Below are positions 7,309 to 16,425 of a DNA stretch of 64,000 nucleotides, piece after piece. The DNA comes from QYOJ01 sp964616825 (GTDB taxonomy: Bacteria; Bacteroidota; Bacteroidia; Bacteroidales; FEN-979), in NCBI GenBank assembly GCA_964616825.1, contig CAZTSX010000005.1:101110-165109 (forward strand). Reading direction: 5' to 3'. The translations under genes and the position numbers were made by a program. Within the stretch, counting starts at the first letter, position 1. Every line of letters starts with the position of its first letter. The notes under the pieces were generated by a model that saw only the letters and a list, made by a program, of their open reading frames with translations, was not told the origin of the DNA and did no database searches.

Positions 7309-8573
7309 AGTTTAAACTGATCTATCCCAGCTGGGAAAAGCTGGAAGAACAAACCATATTCAATTTACCGCCACACGGCCCTGTTGTGATGGCAGCCGAT
7401 ATCCCCGATGATATTGAAATCGATTTCACTGATGAAAACGTGGAAGAACTGGTGGTAGACGACTCCCCGGATTTTGTCGGGATCTCGATGATGCTCACCA
7501 CACAGGTCAAGCGGGGCTGGGAGATCGCAGACCAGTATCGAAAGCTGGGCAAGAATGTCATCTTTGGCGGGATCTCCACAATGTTGCATGCAGAGGAAAC
7601 CATGGATCATGCCGACTCTATTTTCCTGGGTGAGGTCGAAGGCAGGATGCGGGAGGTCATTGATGATCTCAACCGGAATGAACTAAAGAAGGTGTATAAC
7701 TTCATGGCTAAACCTCCTTCAATGGATCTGGTGGGACCAGCTAACCGGGATATTCTCAAGAAGGATCATTACTACCATAAAGGCCTCCGGATGGTGGATC
7801 TGTTTCACGCCTCCCGTGGCTGCATTTACGATTGCTATCCATGTGCAGTGCGTTACCTGGGAGGTCGTGGTTTTCGTCCCCGCCCGATTAACCGGGTGGT
7901 AGAGGAACTTGAGCAGATTGACAACAACCGGCTTTTCATCGTGGACAATTCACTGGCGCTGGATACTGAATGGGAGATAGAACTTTTCAAAGCGATGATC
8001 CCATTGAAGAAGAAATGGGTAAGTCATACGATAGAGGACAAAGATGAAGTGCTTGACCTCGCTGCTCAGGCAGGTGCATGGTACGTTTATCAGGCGGTAT
8101 TCGATACCTCTGATTACATCCGCAACCGGATCAAACGGTATCACGACTATGGCATTGCTGTGGAGGGAACAGTCCTGTTAGGCCTCGATAACCAAACAGA
8201 AGACGACATCAAACGATTGATTGATTTCCTGCTGGAGATTAACCTCGACCTGGCTGAATTCACTGTTCTCGCTCCGTTCCCACATACCAAAGCCTATTCC
8301 GATCTGGTCAAGCAAAACAGAATATTCGATCACGACTGGAACCATTATAATGCAGGGAAAGTAGTCTATCAGCCAAAGCATATGTCGCCCGAGCGATTAC
8401 AGGAACTCTATTACTATGCCTGGGATACTTTCTATAAGGATGAACCCCAGACAATGAAGATGTTTAACCTGATCAGCCGGATCATCAACCGGGAAGTGGA
8501 AGATGGGACCTATGCACCCCGGCGCCGTGATCTGATTGACGTCAGCTTTGGAAAGAACGTGGATTCTGGATAG
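7305..8573 (+). CDS. B12-binding-domain radical SAM protein
   Basis: 422 residues. The N-terminal 150 residues look like a cobalamin-binding Rossmann domain (FVGISMMLTTQVKRGWEIAD, VIFGGISTMLHAEE, FLGEVEG). The radical SAM cluster motif CxxxCxxC is Cys173, Cys177 and Cys180 in RGCIYDCYPC. Later strands include IEDKDEVLDLA, GTVLLGLDNQTEDDI and a C-terminal tail. B12-radical SAM enzymes methylate unactivated carbons or rearrange skeletons; here the substrate is presumably the product of the lipid/polyene pathway. Coupled to the C45 gene by ATGA overlap. The stop is followed immediately by a tandem-word array. Confidence 0.9.
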   Translation: MKFKLIYPSWEKLEEQTIFNLPPHGPVVMAADIPDDIEIDFTDENVEELVVDDSPDFVGISMMLTTQVKRGWEIADQYRKLGKNVIFGGISTMLHAEETMDHADSIFLGEVEGRMREVIDDLNRNELKKVYNFMAKPPSMDLVGPANRDILKKDHYYHKGLRMVDLFHASRGCIYDCYPCAVRYLGGRGFRPRPINRVVEELEQIDNNRLFIVDNSLALDTEWEIELFKAMIPLKKKWVSHTIEDKDEVLDLAAQAGAWYVYQAVFDTSDYIRNRIKRYHDYGIAVEGTVLLGLDNQTEDDIKRLIDFLLEINLDLAEFTVLAPFPHTKAYSDLVKQNRIFDHDWNHYNAGKVVYQPKHMSPERLQELYYYAWDTFYKDEPQTMKMFNLISRIINREVEDGTYAPRRRDLIDVSFGKNVDSG

Positions 8574-8620
8574 CTGGATAACTAGATGACTGGATAACTA
8601 GATGACTGGATAACTGGATA
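8574..8620 (+). repeat. CTGGATAA / CTAGATGA word array
   Basis: Alternating ctggataa and ctagatga words (period 8) run for about six copies immediately after the TAG at 8571-8573. Related words occur at 27359-27404. Confidence 0.65.
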
Positions 8621-8646
8621 AATCATGTTGTTAACGTCTGATTTTA

Positions 8647-9033
8647 ATGGAGACCAATCCTGCTTTTGACCGATACATGGATAGCTACTTCGACTATCCC
8701 GGACAATGGGATACCCCTTCCCGTTGCGGATTGATGATCGTTCAGCGAAAAGATGGGAAAACACTTGCCATCGCGACAGAGATCTATCGACAAAACCCCG
8801 GAACACCTGTAACAGAATGGCTTGCACCTCTTGCAACACAGATCATGATCCACATTGATGCACAGCCGGAAACGTTCATCTTCATTGAACATACACCTGA
8901 TCTGAAAAGCAAACTGACCTTTTACGAAGAGACTTTTGACCAGGTAACCTTTGCCTGGGACGGCAGCAGGTTCACTAACCCTAAGTGGACCCGCCTCACT
9001 AAAGAGGAGGTCAACCAACTCATGGAAGAATAA
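8647..9033 (+). CDS. Hypothetical protein
   Basis: 128 residues, not recognised. It has no signal peptide or membrane segment. The visible features are a DRYMDSYFDYPGQWD start, a strand GLMIVQRKDGKTLAIATEI, and an acidic C-terminus ending EEVNQLMEE. The strand pattern suggests a small alpha/beta protein. It lies eight bases upstream of the TonB-dependent receptor on the same strand, so cotranscription is likely, but no functional link can be read from the sequence. Confidence 0.6.
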   Translation: METNPAFDRYMDSYFDYPGQWDTPSRCGLMIVQRKDGKTLAIATEIYRQNPGTPVTEWLAPLATQIMIHIDAQPETFIFIEHTPDLKSKLTFYEETFDQVTFAWDGSRFTNPKWTRLTKEEVNQLMEE

Positions 9034-9041
9034 CGCATGTT

Positions 9042-11441
9042 ATGTCATTCCACAAAAATAATCGCTCTACATTTATCCTGCTCTGTATACTATTTACTAT
9101 TCAATGGTACCTGGTCGCTAATCACACTTTTTCCCAACAAATCCTCCGTCAATCCATCAAAGGTATTGTTCTCGACCAGCAAACCCTTTCTCCCCTTCCC
9201 GGGGCTACCGTAATCCTGATTGGCAGCGACTCCCTGGTAGGAACAGTCTCGGATAATGAAGGACACTTCAGGCTGGAACAGATTCCAATCGGCACCCATC
9301 GTATCCAGGTTTCATATGTAGGCTACGCGTCATATGAATCCCCTGATATCATTGTCAGTTCAGGAAAGGAGAGTGTCATCACAGTCTATCTGAAAGAACA
9401 GGTCCTGACAGCAAAAGAGGTAGAGATCAGGGGTCATTACCAGAAATACCAACCGATCAACAGGATGGCGACAGTAAGTGTACGGAACTTTAGTGTAGAT
9501 GAAACATTCAGATTTGCAGGCAGTTACAACGATCCGGCCCGAATGGCACAGAATTTTGCCGGAGTCACCTCCGGTGTTGATAACAGAAATGATATCATCG
9601 TTCGTGGAAACAGTCCGATGGGCCTGCAATGGCGTCTGGATGATATGGAGATTCCCAATCCCAACCATTTCGCTGCAGTTGGAACCACCGGCGGGCCAGT
9701 TACCGTGCTCAATAACAACATGTTAACAAACTCAGACTTCTTCTCTGGAGCATTTCCGGCACAATATGGAAATACGGTAGCGGGTGTATTCGATTTGCGC
9801 ATGAGGAATGGGAACAATGACTGCCGGGAATATTGGTTTGAAATGGGTTGGAACGGGCTGGAATTCGGGACAGAGGGTCCTTTCACAAAAAAGTCACCAG
9901 CTTCCTATCTTTTTGCGTATCGATACTCTATGCTGGAGTTGATTAGCTACCTGGGAATCAATTTGAACCTTGTACCTCAGTATCAGGACCTGAATGTAAA
10001 ATTCACCATCCCCACCAGGAAAGCCGGTACATTTACCATCACAGGCATGGGAGGGCTCAGCTACATTGAGCTTTTCGACAGCGAAAAATCGCAGGAGAGG
10101 TGGATGTTTCCCGACTATGGTGAAAACCTGGCAAATGGATCGAACCTGGGAGTTTTCGGCATAACTCACCAGATCATGGTCACACCGAAAACCCGTTGGA
10201 AAAATATGCTCTATATCGTTGGCTCAAAAGTATATACAAAAATTGACACCTTCTCCAACGTAATTACAACCCCCTCCCCCTGGGCAGGTGAACGCACGGA
10301 AGAGATCAAGCTCTCATTCTCTTCACAGATTTTTCAAAAATTCTCCCCCAAAAATAGCCTTGACGCAGGCATTTTTGTCGATTATTTCTGGATGTCGTTT
10401 GCTGACAGCATGATGTGGAAAGGATCCTTCCTTGTGAATACAGGTTCCAATGAACAAATGAGCTTTCTGCGAGCATTTATGCAGTGGAGACACGCTTTCT
10501 CCAACCGATTTTCGATCACTACCGGCCTCTTTGGCTCCCTGTTGACCCTGAACAACAGCCGGGCACTTGAACCCCGTGTGGGCTTCGATTGGATCATCAA
10601 CGACCGGCACTCCCTCAACTTCGGAACCGGCCTCTATAGCCAGATGCAACCCCGGGTAATCTATTTTCTGCTGGCTCATCATCCTGATGGCAACATCACA
10701 CAACCAAACCTGGAGATGGACTTTACACGCAGCTGGCAGGTGGCTGTCGGCTATAACTACCTGCTCACTGACAATCTGAGATTCAAAGTTGAAACATACT
10801 ACCAATACCTCTACGACATCCCGGTGAAACGTTCTATCCCGGAATATGCTCTGATTAATCAGGGGCATGAGTTTTTTCTTGACAGGCAATATGCTGACAG
10901 TTTGATCAACCTGGGAAGTGGAGAAAATTATGGAGTGGAATTTACGTTTGAACGATTTTTCAAAAAGAACTACTACTTTCTGCTTACATCATCCCTTTTC
11001 AACTCAACCTATAAAGGATACGATAAGATAGAAAGAAACAGCGCTTTCAATGTCAATTATGCGTTGAATGCTTTGGGAGGATATGAATTTGTGGTAGGAA
11101 AACGGAAATGGGGTGTATTGTCATTCGGACTTCGGGCTACCTGGGCCGGAGGAAATCCATATATCCCATACGATGTCACTGCCAGCATGGCAACAGGAGA
11201 ACCAATCCCTGACTGGAGTCGTGCTTATGAACCCCGGTTCCCCTCCTACAAACGAATCGCTTTTCGGTTCGGTATCAAGCGAAACATGCCGAAATATAAC
11301 CTTGAATTCCTGCTCGACCTGCAATATCGCACCAATTATACCAACATCGCGCTGCAACGCATCAACCCGAAAACCGGCGAGATCCGCTACTACTTCCAGA
11401 TGGGATTCTTCCCGATGGGAACCTGGAGAATCCAATTCTAA
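9042..11441 (+). CDS. TonB-dependent outer-membrane receptor with carboxypeptidase-like N-terminal domain
   Basis: 799 residues. A signal peptide covers about residues 1-32. A CarboxypepD_reg-like beta-sandwich lies at 38-118 (IKGIVLDQQTLSPLPGATV, GTVSDNEGHFRLEQIPIG). A plug at about 145-235 contains RNDIIVRGNSPMGLQWRLDD, and the rest is a beta-barrel ending in Phe (TWRIQF), the usual outer-membrane C-terminal signature. No SusD partner is adjacent, so it is not an obvious polysaccharide-utilisation pair; the cargo is unknown. Its last four bases overlap the end of the convergent beta-barrel gene of the multihaem operon. Confidence 0.88.
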   Translation: MSFHKNNRSTFILLCILFTIQWYLVANHTFSQQILRQSIKGIVLDQQTLSPLPGATVILIGSDSLVGTVSDNEGHFRLEQIPIGTHRIQVSYVGYASYESPDIIVSSGKESVITVYLKEQVLTAKEVEIRGHYQKYQPINRMATVSVRNFSVDETFRFAGSYNDPARMAQNFAGVTSGVDNRNDIIVRGNSPMGLQWRLDDMEIPNPNHFAAVGTTGGPVTVLNNNMLTNSDFFSGAFPAQYGNTVAGVFDLRMRNGNNDCREYWFEMGWNGLEFGTEGPFTKKSPASYLFAYRYSMLELISYLGINLNLVPQYQDLNVKFTIPTRKAGTFTITGMGGLSYIELFDSEKSQERWMFPDYGENLANGSNLGVFGITHQIMVTPKTRWKNMLYIVGSKVYTKIDTFSNVITTPSPWAGERTEEIKLSFSSQIFQKFSPKNSLDAGIFVDYFWMSFADSMMWKGSFLVNTGSNEQMSFLRAFMQWRHAFSNRFSITTGLFGSLLTLNNSRALEPRVGFDWIINDRHSLNFGTGLYSQMQPRVIYFLLAHHPDGNITQPNLEMDFTRSWQVAVGYNYLLTDNLRFKVETYYQYLYDIPVKRSIPEYALINQGHEFFLDRQYADSLINLGSGENYGVEFTFERFFKKNYYFLLTSSLFNSTYKGYDKIERNSAFNVNYALNALGGYEFVVGKRKWGVLSFGLRATWAGGNPYIPYDVTASMATGEPIPDWSRAYEPRFPSYKRIAFRFGIKRNMPKYNLEFLLDLQYRTNYTNIALQRINPKTGEIRYYFQMGFFPMGTWRIQF

Positions 11442-13081
11442 AACCGGAAATTCAGCCTTGCATAAATGCGATTATACTGGTTGATCTTCTCAAATGTACC
11501 TTCATAATAGACTGAAAAGGAGAGCTTTTTGATAATCCGCCAGGTGAGACTGAGTTCCGCTAAATTCTGGACAAGAGCAAATCCGGAGTTGCTGAACCGG
11601 TAATCTATGTACCTGTAAGCCAAACCTGTGTAAAGCCTTCCTGAGAAAAAGTCTCTGGAGATCCCCACACTGTATATTTTACCTGAAAGGTATCCGGTCT
11701 CCAGAATAATGAATGAGATTGTAGGTGAAATTTTGATTGCCGGAATCTGGCTGTAAGTAATATAGGTATATAAATTTTTCGTCGGCCTCGGATCTTCCTT
11801 CTGAAACCTGTATGCACCCGATACACCAATCGATAGCTTCTTAATCGGTCGGTAGTTTACTTGAAGTCTATACCCCTGCAATGTTTCCGTATCAAGCAGT
11901 TCTTCCAAAAAAGTTTTATAGGTCTCGTAATAGATGACATTTTTCCGGGCGCTGTAAGAAAATGTGAATGAGGCTTTTTTCAGTAACCGGTACCTCAGGG
12001 ATAAATAGAGATTGGATAGTTTTGGAGAATTATCTTTGTTTATGGTACTATCCTCAGGGTTGAACTTTTTATTGAAGAAATCGACCTCTACGGATCCGAA
12101 AAAAGTCAAATTCCGTACAATGGAATTTGCATGCTGAAGGTAGGCAAACCTGCGGTCAACAAGACCGGAGTTCATTTGTTGGACAAACGCCAGCGTAGTT
12201 TGCAGGTATCCATTTTTTGATGTATGCTCATGAGAAACATATGCGCCGAATTGCAGAAGATTGAAATTAAAACCGTAATCAGGATAGTTAGGCCTTGAAC
12301 CGCCAAGGATTCCGATAGTAAATGGTTTGAACTTAATCTCAAACTGAATCCCATCCACGGCACCCATATTAGAGATCTTCGGATTAATTTTCCGGCCCAG
12401 CCAAAGTTCAAAATGATTATTGAATTTATAACTAAACGAAAGATTGTAGATCTTTAATCCATTGAAAATATTCGCCTGAATGTCATTCCAGTTATTATCC
12501 CTGTGGACAAATGTGAGGTAGCTCTCTGCCGATAATTTGGAATGACCAATATTTTTCATGTTGAAGGAGAGTGTGTATTTCATTTTCAGGGAACTCCCTG
12601 CGGGTGTATCTGAGAAGTCAGAAAAGGCAGCAACAGAAGCAAATCCATAAATGTCCTGCGACCGTTTAGCTTCCTTGGCAGATTCTATCTGAAGGGTGTC
12701 CTGAATGGGTCTGATTGAATCTTTAGTTAATACTATATTTTCCTCAGGTTCAACAGATATAGGTTGTATTACCTGAACTTTTGATTTAATATGAAGAATT
12801 CGATCTGAAACGACCAGCGATCGGGCAGAAATGGGTATACATACACAGGAAATTGTTGAGAGATCTTTGACCTTCAACACGGGTATGAGTGAATCTCCCT
12901 GCTTCGTGTAAAGGGTATCCCCGATAGAGATGTTACCGGTTGATTTAAATTTCACATAAACGTTCTGAGATGTGATGTACGAGACGGTTCCCTCGATCTG
13001 ATCAGGTTGTGTTTGAGCCTGACCTGATACTCCAGAAATAACAATAAAGACAATAATCAACAAATATCTCATATTCAGCAC
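11438..13081 (-). CDS. Outer-membrane beta-barrel protein, last gene of the multihaem cytochrome operon
   Basis: 547 residues. A signal peptide (about 1-22, ending near SGQAQ) is followed by a periplasmic domain of about 110 residues (IEGTVSYITSQNVYVKF, GDTLYTKQGDSLIPVLKV) with two cysteines (SCVC). After a Pro/Glu-rich linker, residues from about 140 onward show alternating amphipathic strands typical of a large barrel, and the protein ends in Phe (ARLNFRF). I know no named family. It follows the 22-haem gene by one base, so it belongs to that operon. By position it could be the porin sheath that lets a multihaem protein carry electrons through the outer membrane, as in porin-cytochrome complexes. 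The barrel is visible in the sequence; the role is inference. Confidence 0.75.
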   Translation of the reverse strand: MLNMRYLLIIVFIVISGVSGQAQTQPDQIEGTVSYITSQNVYVKFKSTGNISIGDTLYTKQGDSLIPVLKVKDLSTISCVCIPISARSLVVSDRILHIKSKVQVIQPISVEPEENIVLTKDSIRPIQDTLQIESAKEAKRSQDIYGFASVAAFSDFSDTPAGSSLKMKYTLSFNMKNIGHSKLSAESYLTFVHRDNNWNDIQANIFNGLKIYNLSFSYKFNNHFELWLGRKINPKISNMGAVDGIQFEIKFKPFTIGILGGSRPNYPDYGFNFNLLQFGAYVSHEHTSKNGYLQTTLAFVQQMNSGLVDRRFAYLQHANSIVRNLTFFGSVEVDFFNKKFNPEDSTINKDNSPKLSNLYLSLRYRLLKKASFTFSYSARKNVIYYETYKTFLEELLDTETLQGYRLQVNYRPIKKLSIGVSGAYRFQKEDPRPTKNLYTYITYSQIPAIKISPTISFIILETGYLSGKIYSVGISRDFFSGRLYTGLAYRYIDYRFSNSGFALVQNLAELSLTWRIIKKLSFSVYYEGTFEKINQYNRIYARLNFRF

Positions 13082-13082
13082 T

Positions 13083-14822
13083 TTAGTCTTGAATTCGCAA
13101 TCCTTTTGGAGCCATCATCTTGCCTGTACTTCCATTAGGATGACAATTGAAACAGGCAATGCTGTTGTATGCATATCCAGGGACACCACTATGTTTATCG
13201 TCCATATCCGGTTGATTGTGTTCATGGCAGTCGATGCAGCTGAAGACTGCGTAATTCCCCGGGTTTATGTGGCAATCACTACAGGTATTCCACTCCCCCT
13301 GGTGTTCTCCTGAATAGATAGGAAAATATTGTCCGTCATGATCAAAGGTGGAAGGACTCCAGCCATTCTGGGTATGGCATAATAAGCAATCGGTGGAGAA
13401 CTGGGCCGAAGCATGTGGCGGATTTGTCGTTTGGTTGTAGTCCTCCAGATGACAACCCACACAGGTGTTTGGTGTATTGTTGTAGTCATTCTGGTGACAG
13501 GTGAAACAATCGTTTGCTATGGCTGCATGGGCTCCCTCAAGTGCATAATACTCATTATGTGTAGGAAATGTTGCCGGTTTCCATTCCGGATCGGTTGAAT
13601 GGCAGGTGGCACAGGTAATGGTGATCCCAATTGCATTATGGTTTGGATTTGTTGTCAGGTTATATGCATTGATGTGACAATCAGAACATTCCGTAGGAGT
13701 TCCGGCGTAACCATTTGTATGACAATCGCTGCATGTTGTGGTTATATGAGCACCTGTTAATGGAAAGATGGATGTGTTATGATTGAAGCTCCCCTCTGCA
13801 TCCCCGGTCGGATGGCACTCGAAACAGGCAATGCTGTTATAAGCATACCCCCCTATATCACTATGTTCATCATCCATATCCGGCTGATTGTGTTCATGAC
13901 AGTCAATGCAGGTGAAAATGGTGTAATTTCCGGCATTGGCATGACAATCAGCACATGTGTTCCAGGTTCCCTGGTGTTTCCCGGTATAAACAGGAAAGAA
14001 CTGGGCATCGTGCATGGTAAATTCGGCGGGCTTCCAGCCTGGGTTTAGTGTGTGACAATCAATACAGGCTGTAGAGATGTCGCTGGCGATATGGTTGGGA
14101 TTGATAGTAGCTTCATAGTCGGTCAGGTGGCACGACACACATTCCGGGGATACATTTGTGTAATCTCCACTGATGTGGCATTTCTGGCAATCATGGATTT
14201 CATGACCCAGCGTAAGTGGAAAGAAATCGTGGTTGATACCTGTCCCTGTCCAAGTGAAGCTATACACAGAGTGGCATTCCGTGCAATTGGTCGAATAATC
14301 ACCCTGTACATGGCTCGGGGATGTGGTCGCATTATAATCCTCCAGATGACAATCTACACACTCGATCCCAAGCGGTTCGAAATTAAGCAAGGATGCAGAC
14401 AGATGGCAGCCCGAGCAATCGGCTGTTGTGTGTGGGCCGAGAAGCGGAAACCTGCTCATCTGGTGAAGTTCAGTAATATTATTGATAATCCATGATGCCG
14501 GAGTGTGACATCGTCCGCAATCTGGCCCGACCGATTGTTCATGCATATCCGTATGACATTCCCAGCATTCACTCTTAGCTTCGGAAAAAACCAGGGATAG
14601 GTGACACATCCTGCAATTAATCACCTGGTGTTGTCCGGCAAGTGGAAATGCGGTCGCGTTATGATTGAAGGAGTAGATCTCTTTATCAAGTTTCCACCCT
14701 TTCGCGCTGTGACACTCTTCGCAGGGGACGTTAAAATCCTCTCCATGTGGTGAATCTGTGGCCATGTTCGCTGAAATAAATACAATTGCCAGCAGAACAA
14801 TAATCAATGACAATATTCGCAT
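13083..14822 (-). CDS. Multihaem c-type cytochrome, 22 CxxCH motifs
   Basis: 579 residues with a signal peptide (about 1-20). Counting by eye there are 22 CxxCH haem-attachment motifs, their first Cys at 34, 70, 86, 102, 136, 155, 180, 212, 228, 253, 290, 305, 333, 364, 379, 404, 439, 454, 479, 514, 529 and 557. Many are preceded by a recurring F-x-H...FPL-x-G-x-H element that supplies spare histidines for bis-His ligation. Residues 276-340 are duplicated at 500-564, exactly 224 residues apart. There is no membrane anchor after the signal. It starts 19 bases inside the upstream 20-haem gene and ends one base before the beta-barrel gene. The density of one haem per 26 residues suggests an elongated electron wire. 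Periplasmic or surface location cannot be decided from sequence. Confidence 0.93.
   Translation of the reverse strand: MRILSLIIVLLAIVFISANMATDSPHGEDFNVPCEECHSAKGWKLDKEIYSFNHNATAFPLAGQHQVINCRMCHLSLVFSEAKSECWECHTDMHEQSVGPDCGRCHTPASWIINNITELHQMSRFPLLGPHTTADCSGCHLSASLLNFEPLGIECVDCHLEDYNATTSPSHVQGDYSTNCTECHSVYSFTWTGTGINHDFFPLTLGHEIHDCQKCHISGDYTNVSPECVSCHLTDYEATINPNHIASDISTACIDCHTLNPGWKPAEFTMHDAQFFPVYTGKHQGTWNTCADCHANAGNYTIFTCIDCHEHNQPDMDDEHSDIGGYAYNSIACFECHPTGDAEGSFNHNTSIFPLTGAHITTTCSDCHTNGYAGTPTECSDCHINAYNLTTNPNHNAIGITITCATCHSTDPEWKPATFPTHNEYYALEGAHAAIANDCFTCHQNDYNNTPNTCVGCHLEDYNQTTNPPHASAQFSTDCLLCHTQNGWSPSTFDHDGQYFPIYSGEHQGEWNTCSDCHINPGNYAVFSCIDCHEHNQPDMDDKHSGVPGYAYNSIACFNCHPNGSTGKMMAPKGLRIQD
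13131..13997 (-). repeat. Internal duplication in the 22-haem cytochrome gene (copies 13131-13325 and 13803-13997)
   Basis: Two 195-base copies, each encoding three CxxCH motifs (first Cys 290/305/333 and 514/529/557), are strongly similar in both DNA and protein. Shared segments include CIDCHEHNQPDMDD and GYAYNSIAC. The offset is 224 codons. This points to growth of the gene by segmental duplication. Confidence 0.85.
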
Positions 14823-16393
14823 TTTGTTTCTCCTATTTTGTACAATATATATGAACTCTCTCCCGCTCGAACAGGTTTATGACATTTCGTGCATGCAAGA
14901 CCTTCATGTTTACCTTCCAATCTAAATGCTGTTTTGTTGTGATCAAAACCTGGAATTTTCCATAGATTCTCTGCATGACATCGCAGGCAATCTGTTTTTC
15001 CATTCAAATCAAATTGCTGGTAATGAATATCCTGGTGGCACGATGTGCAATGTGAAGATAGTTCTGAAAACACCTGGTATTCAACACCATTCGGATCATT
15101 TCTAAAATGACACGAGCGGCATGTTTGAGTGGTATGTGCTCCGGAAAGAACAAACTCCGTTACTGAATGATCAAAGTTGATTGATGCCCAACGAGTCTCC
15201 TCATGACAGTTCCGGCAATCCGACCCGGGATAGTATTTCTCACTGATGAAGGGATCATGTATGTTATTATGACAATCAACGCACTTCATCCCAATCTCCC
15301 GGAAGCTCCATTTTTCTTCTTTTTTATGACAAACGAAACAGGGTGTCGCCAGGTGAGCGCCTTTCAGTTGAAAAGCACCCTCATTGTGTCGCTTTATCGT
15401 GAATGAAGATCCCGCGAAACCTTTCGTGCTGTGGCAATAGGAACAACTCTGAACAACACCCTCCTTGAGGAACTCTCCTGAATGATAATCGGCGTGACAG
15501 TCGGTACATTTTTCATGTTTCAACGGATCGGTCAAATGGCGTTTATGACAAGATCTACAGGTCAGTTCAGCGTGTTTGTTCTCCAGTGGAAAACCGGTTC
15601 TGGAATGGTTGAAATCAGACATCCCCTGGATGCTATGAAAAGATGCGGTGGTATGACAATCACGACACGTTTGGCCGAATTTATTAATATGCACATCGGT
15701 GTGACATTCTGTACAACTTTCATGGGGAATATTGGCAAATTCCTGGAATTGAATTTCGTTTTTTGATGTAATAGTGTGACAATCAGCACATCCGACTGTT
15801 TGATGGCTCCCGGTTAACGGGAAATTTGTAGCCGAATGATCAAACTTTGAAGCAGGCTTAAAAGAAACATTGCTATGACAATCCGAGCAGGAAGACGAGA
15901 GGGTTTGCTGATGGTAATCGTCATGACAGGTCAGGCATTCACGATCCAGGCCGAGATAGGTGAACTTCTTTTCCCGAATCTTGATATTGGCAATGTTTTC
16001 AGCTTTGTGGCAATCCTTACAGGCTTTAGTTGAATGAGTTCCAACCAGTTTATACCCGGTCTCGTTATGATCGAACTTATCGGGATTAAAACGAACGATT
16101 TCAAATTTCCGGCCATGGTGATCACTATGGCAGGAAACACACTCTTTTCCCCTGATCTTTGGAGAAAAGTGGTAGCCTTTTTTCAGCATTAAGCGGGATT
16201 TAACTTCCTGATGACACTCCAGACACTTTTCGTTAGTTACCTTAGCTCCCAGCGTATGGCATTTTGTGCAATTGGAAATGCCCTCCAAATGCGAATGAAC
16301 CTCAGCCAGGTCACCCGGAGAGATCTGAGCCATCAGAGGAGAAGCACAGATCAAGATCAATGCAAAAAATGTAGATATAATTTCTATTCTCAT
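14804..16393 (-). CDS. Multihaem c-type cytochrome, 20 CxxCH motifs
   Basis: 529 residues. A signal peptide covers about 1-22 (ILICASPLMAQ). I count 20 CxxCH motifs, beginning with SNCTKCHT and ending with CEYCH at the very last residues, so the terminal haem sits on the C-terminus. Repeated elements F-x-H-x-x-T-x-F-x-L-x-G-x-H-x-x-x-x-C-x-x-C-H, for example FDHSATNFPLTGSH, point to bis-His haems in a linear array. Several Lys-rich loops (HKKEEKW, KKGYHF) differ from the more acidic 22-haem partner. The gene overlaps the next by 19 bases, is 32 bases downstream of the Fe-S flavoprotein, and probably receives electrons from the inner-membrane partners. Confidence 0.93.
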   Translation of the reverse strand: MRIEIISTFFALILICASPLMAQISPGDLAEVHSHLEGISNCTKCHTLGAKVTNEKCLECHQEVKSRLMLKKGYHFSPKIRGKECVSCHSDHHGRKFEIVRFNPDKFDHNETGYKLVGTHSTKACKDCHKAENIANIKIREKKFTYLGLDRECLTCHDDYHQQTLSSSCSDCHSNVSFKPASKFDHSATNFPLTGSHQTVGCADCHTITSKNEIQFQEFANIPHESCTECHTDVHINKFGQTCRDCHTTASFHSIQGMSDFNHSRTGFPLENKHAELTCRSCHKRHLTDPLKHEKCTDCHADYHSGEFLKEGVVQSCSYCHSTKGFAGSSFTIKRHNEGAFQLKGAHLATPCFVCHKKEEKWSFREIGMKCVDCHNNIHDPFISEKYYPGSDCRNCHEETRWASINFDHSVTEFVLSGAHTTQTCRSCHFRNDPNGVEYQVFSELSSHCTSCHQDIHYQQFDLNGKTDCLRCHAENLWKIPGFDHNKTAFRLEGKHEGLACTKCHKPVRAGESSYILYKIGETKCEYCH

Positions 16394-16425
16394 AAAATGA
16401 AGCTACATTCAAATTTAGTTAATAA

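Noticed and set aside
10323..10889. 188-residue minus-strand open frame
   Set aside because: Shadow of the TonB-dependent receptor with no start context or domain.
11113..11484. Plus-strand 123-residue open frame across the end of the TonB receptor
   Set aside because: Out-of-frame shadow of the receptor that runs into the convergent barrel gene.
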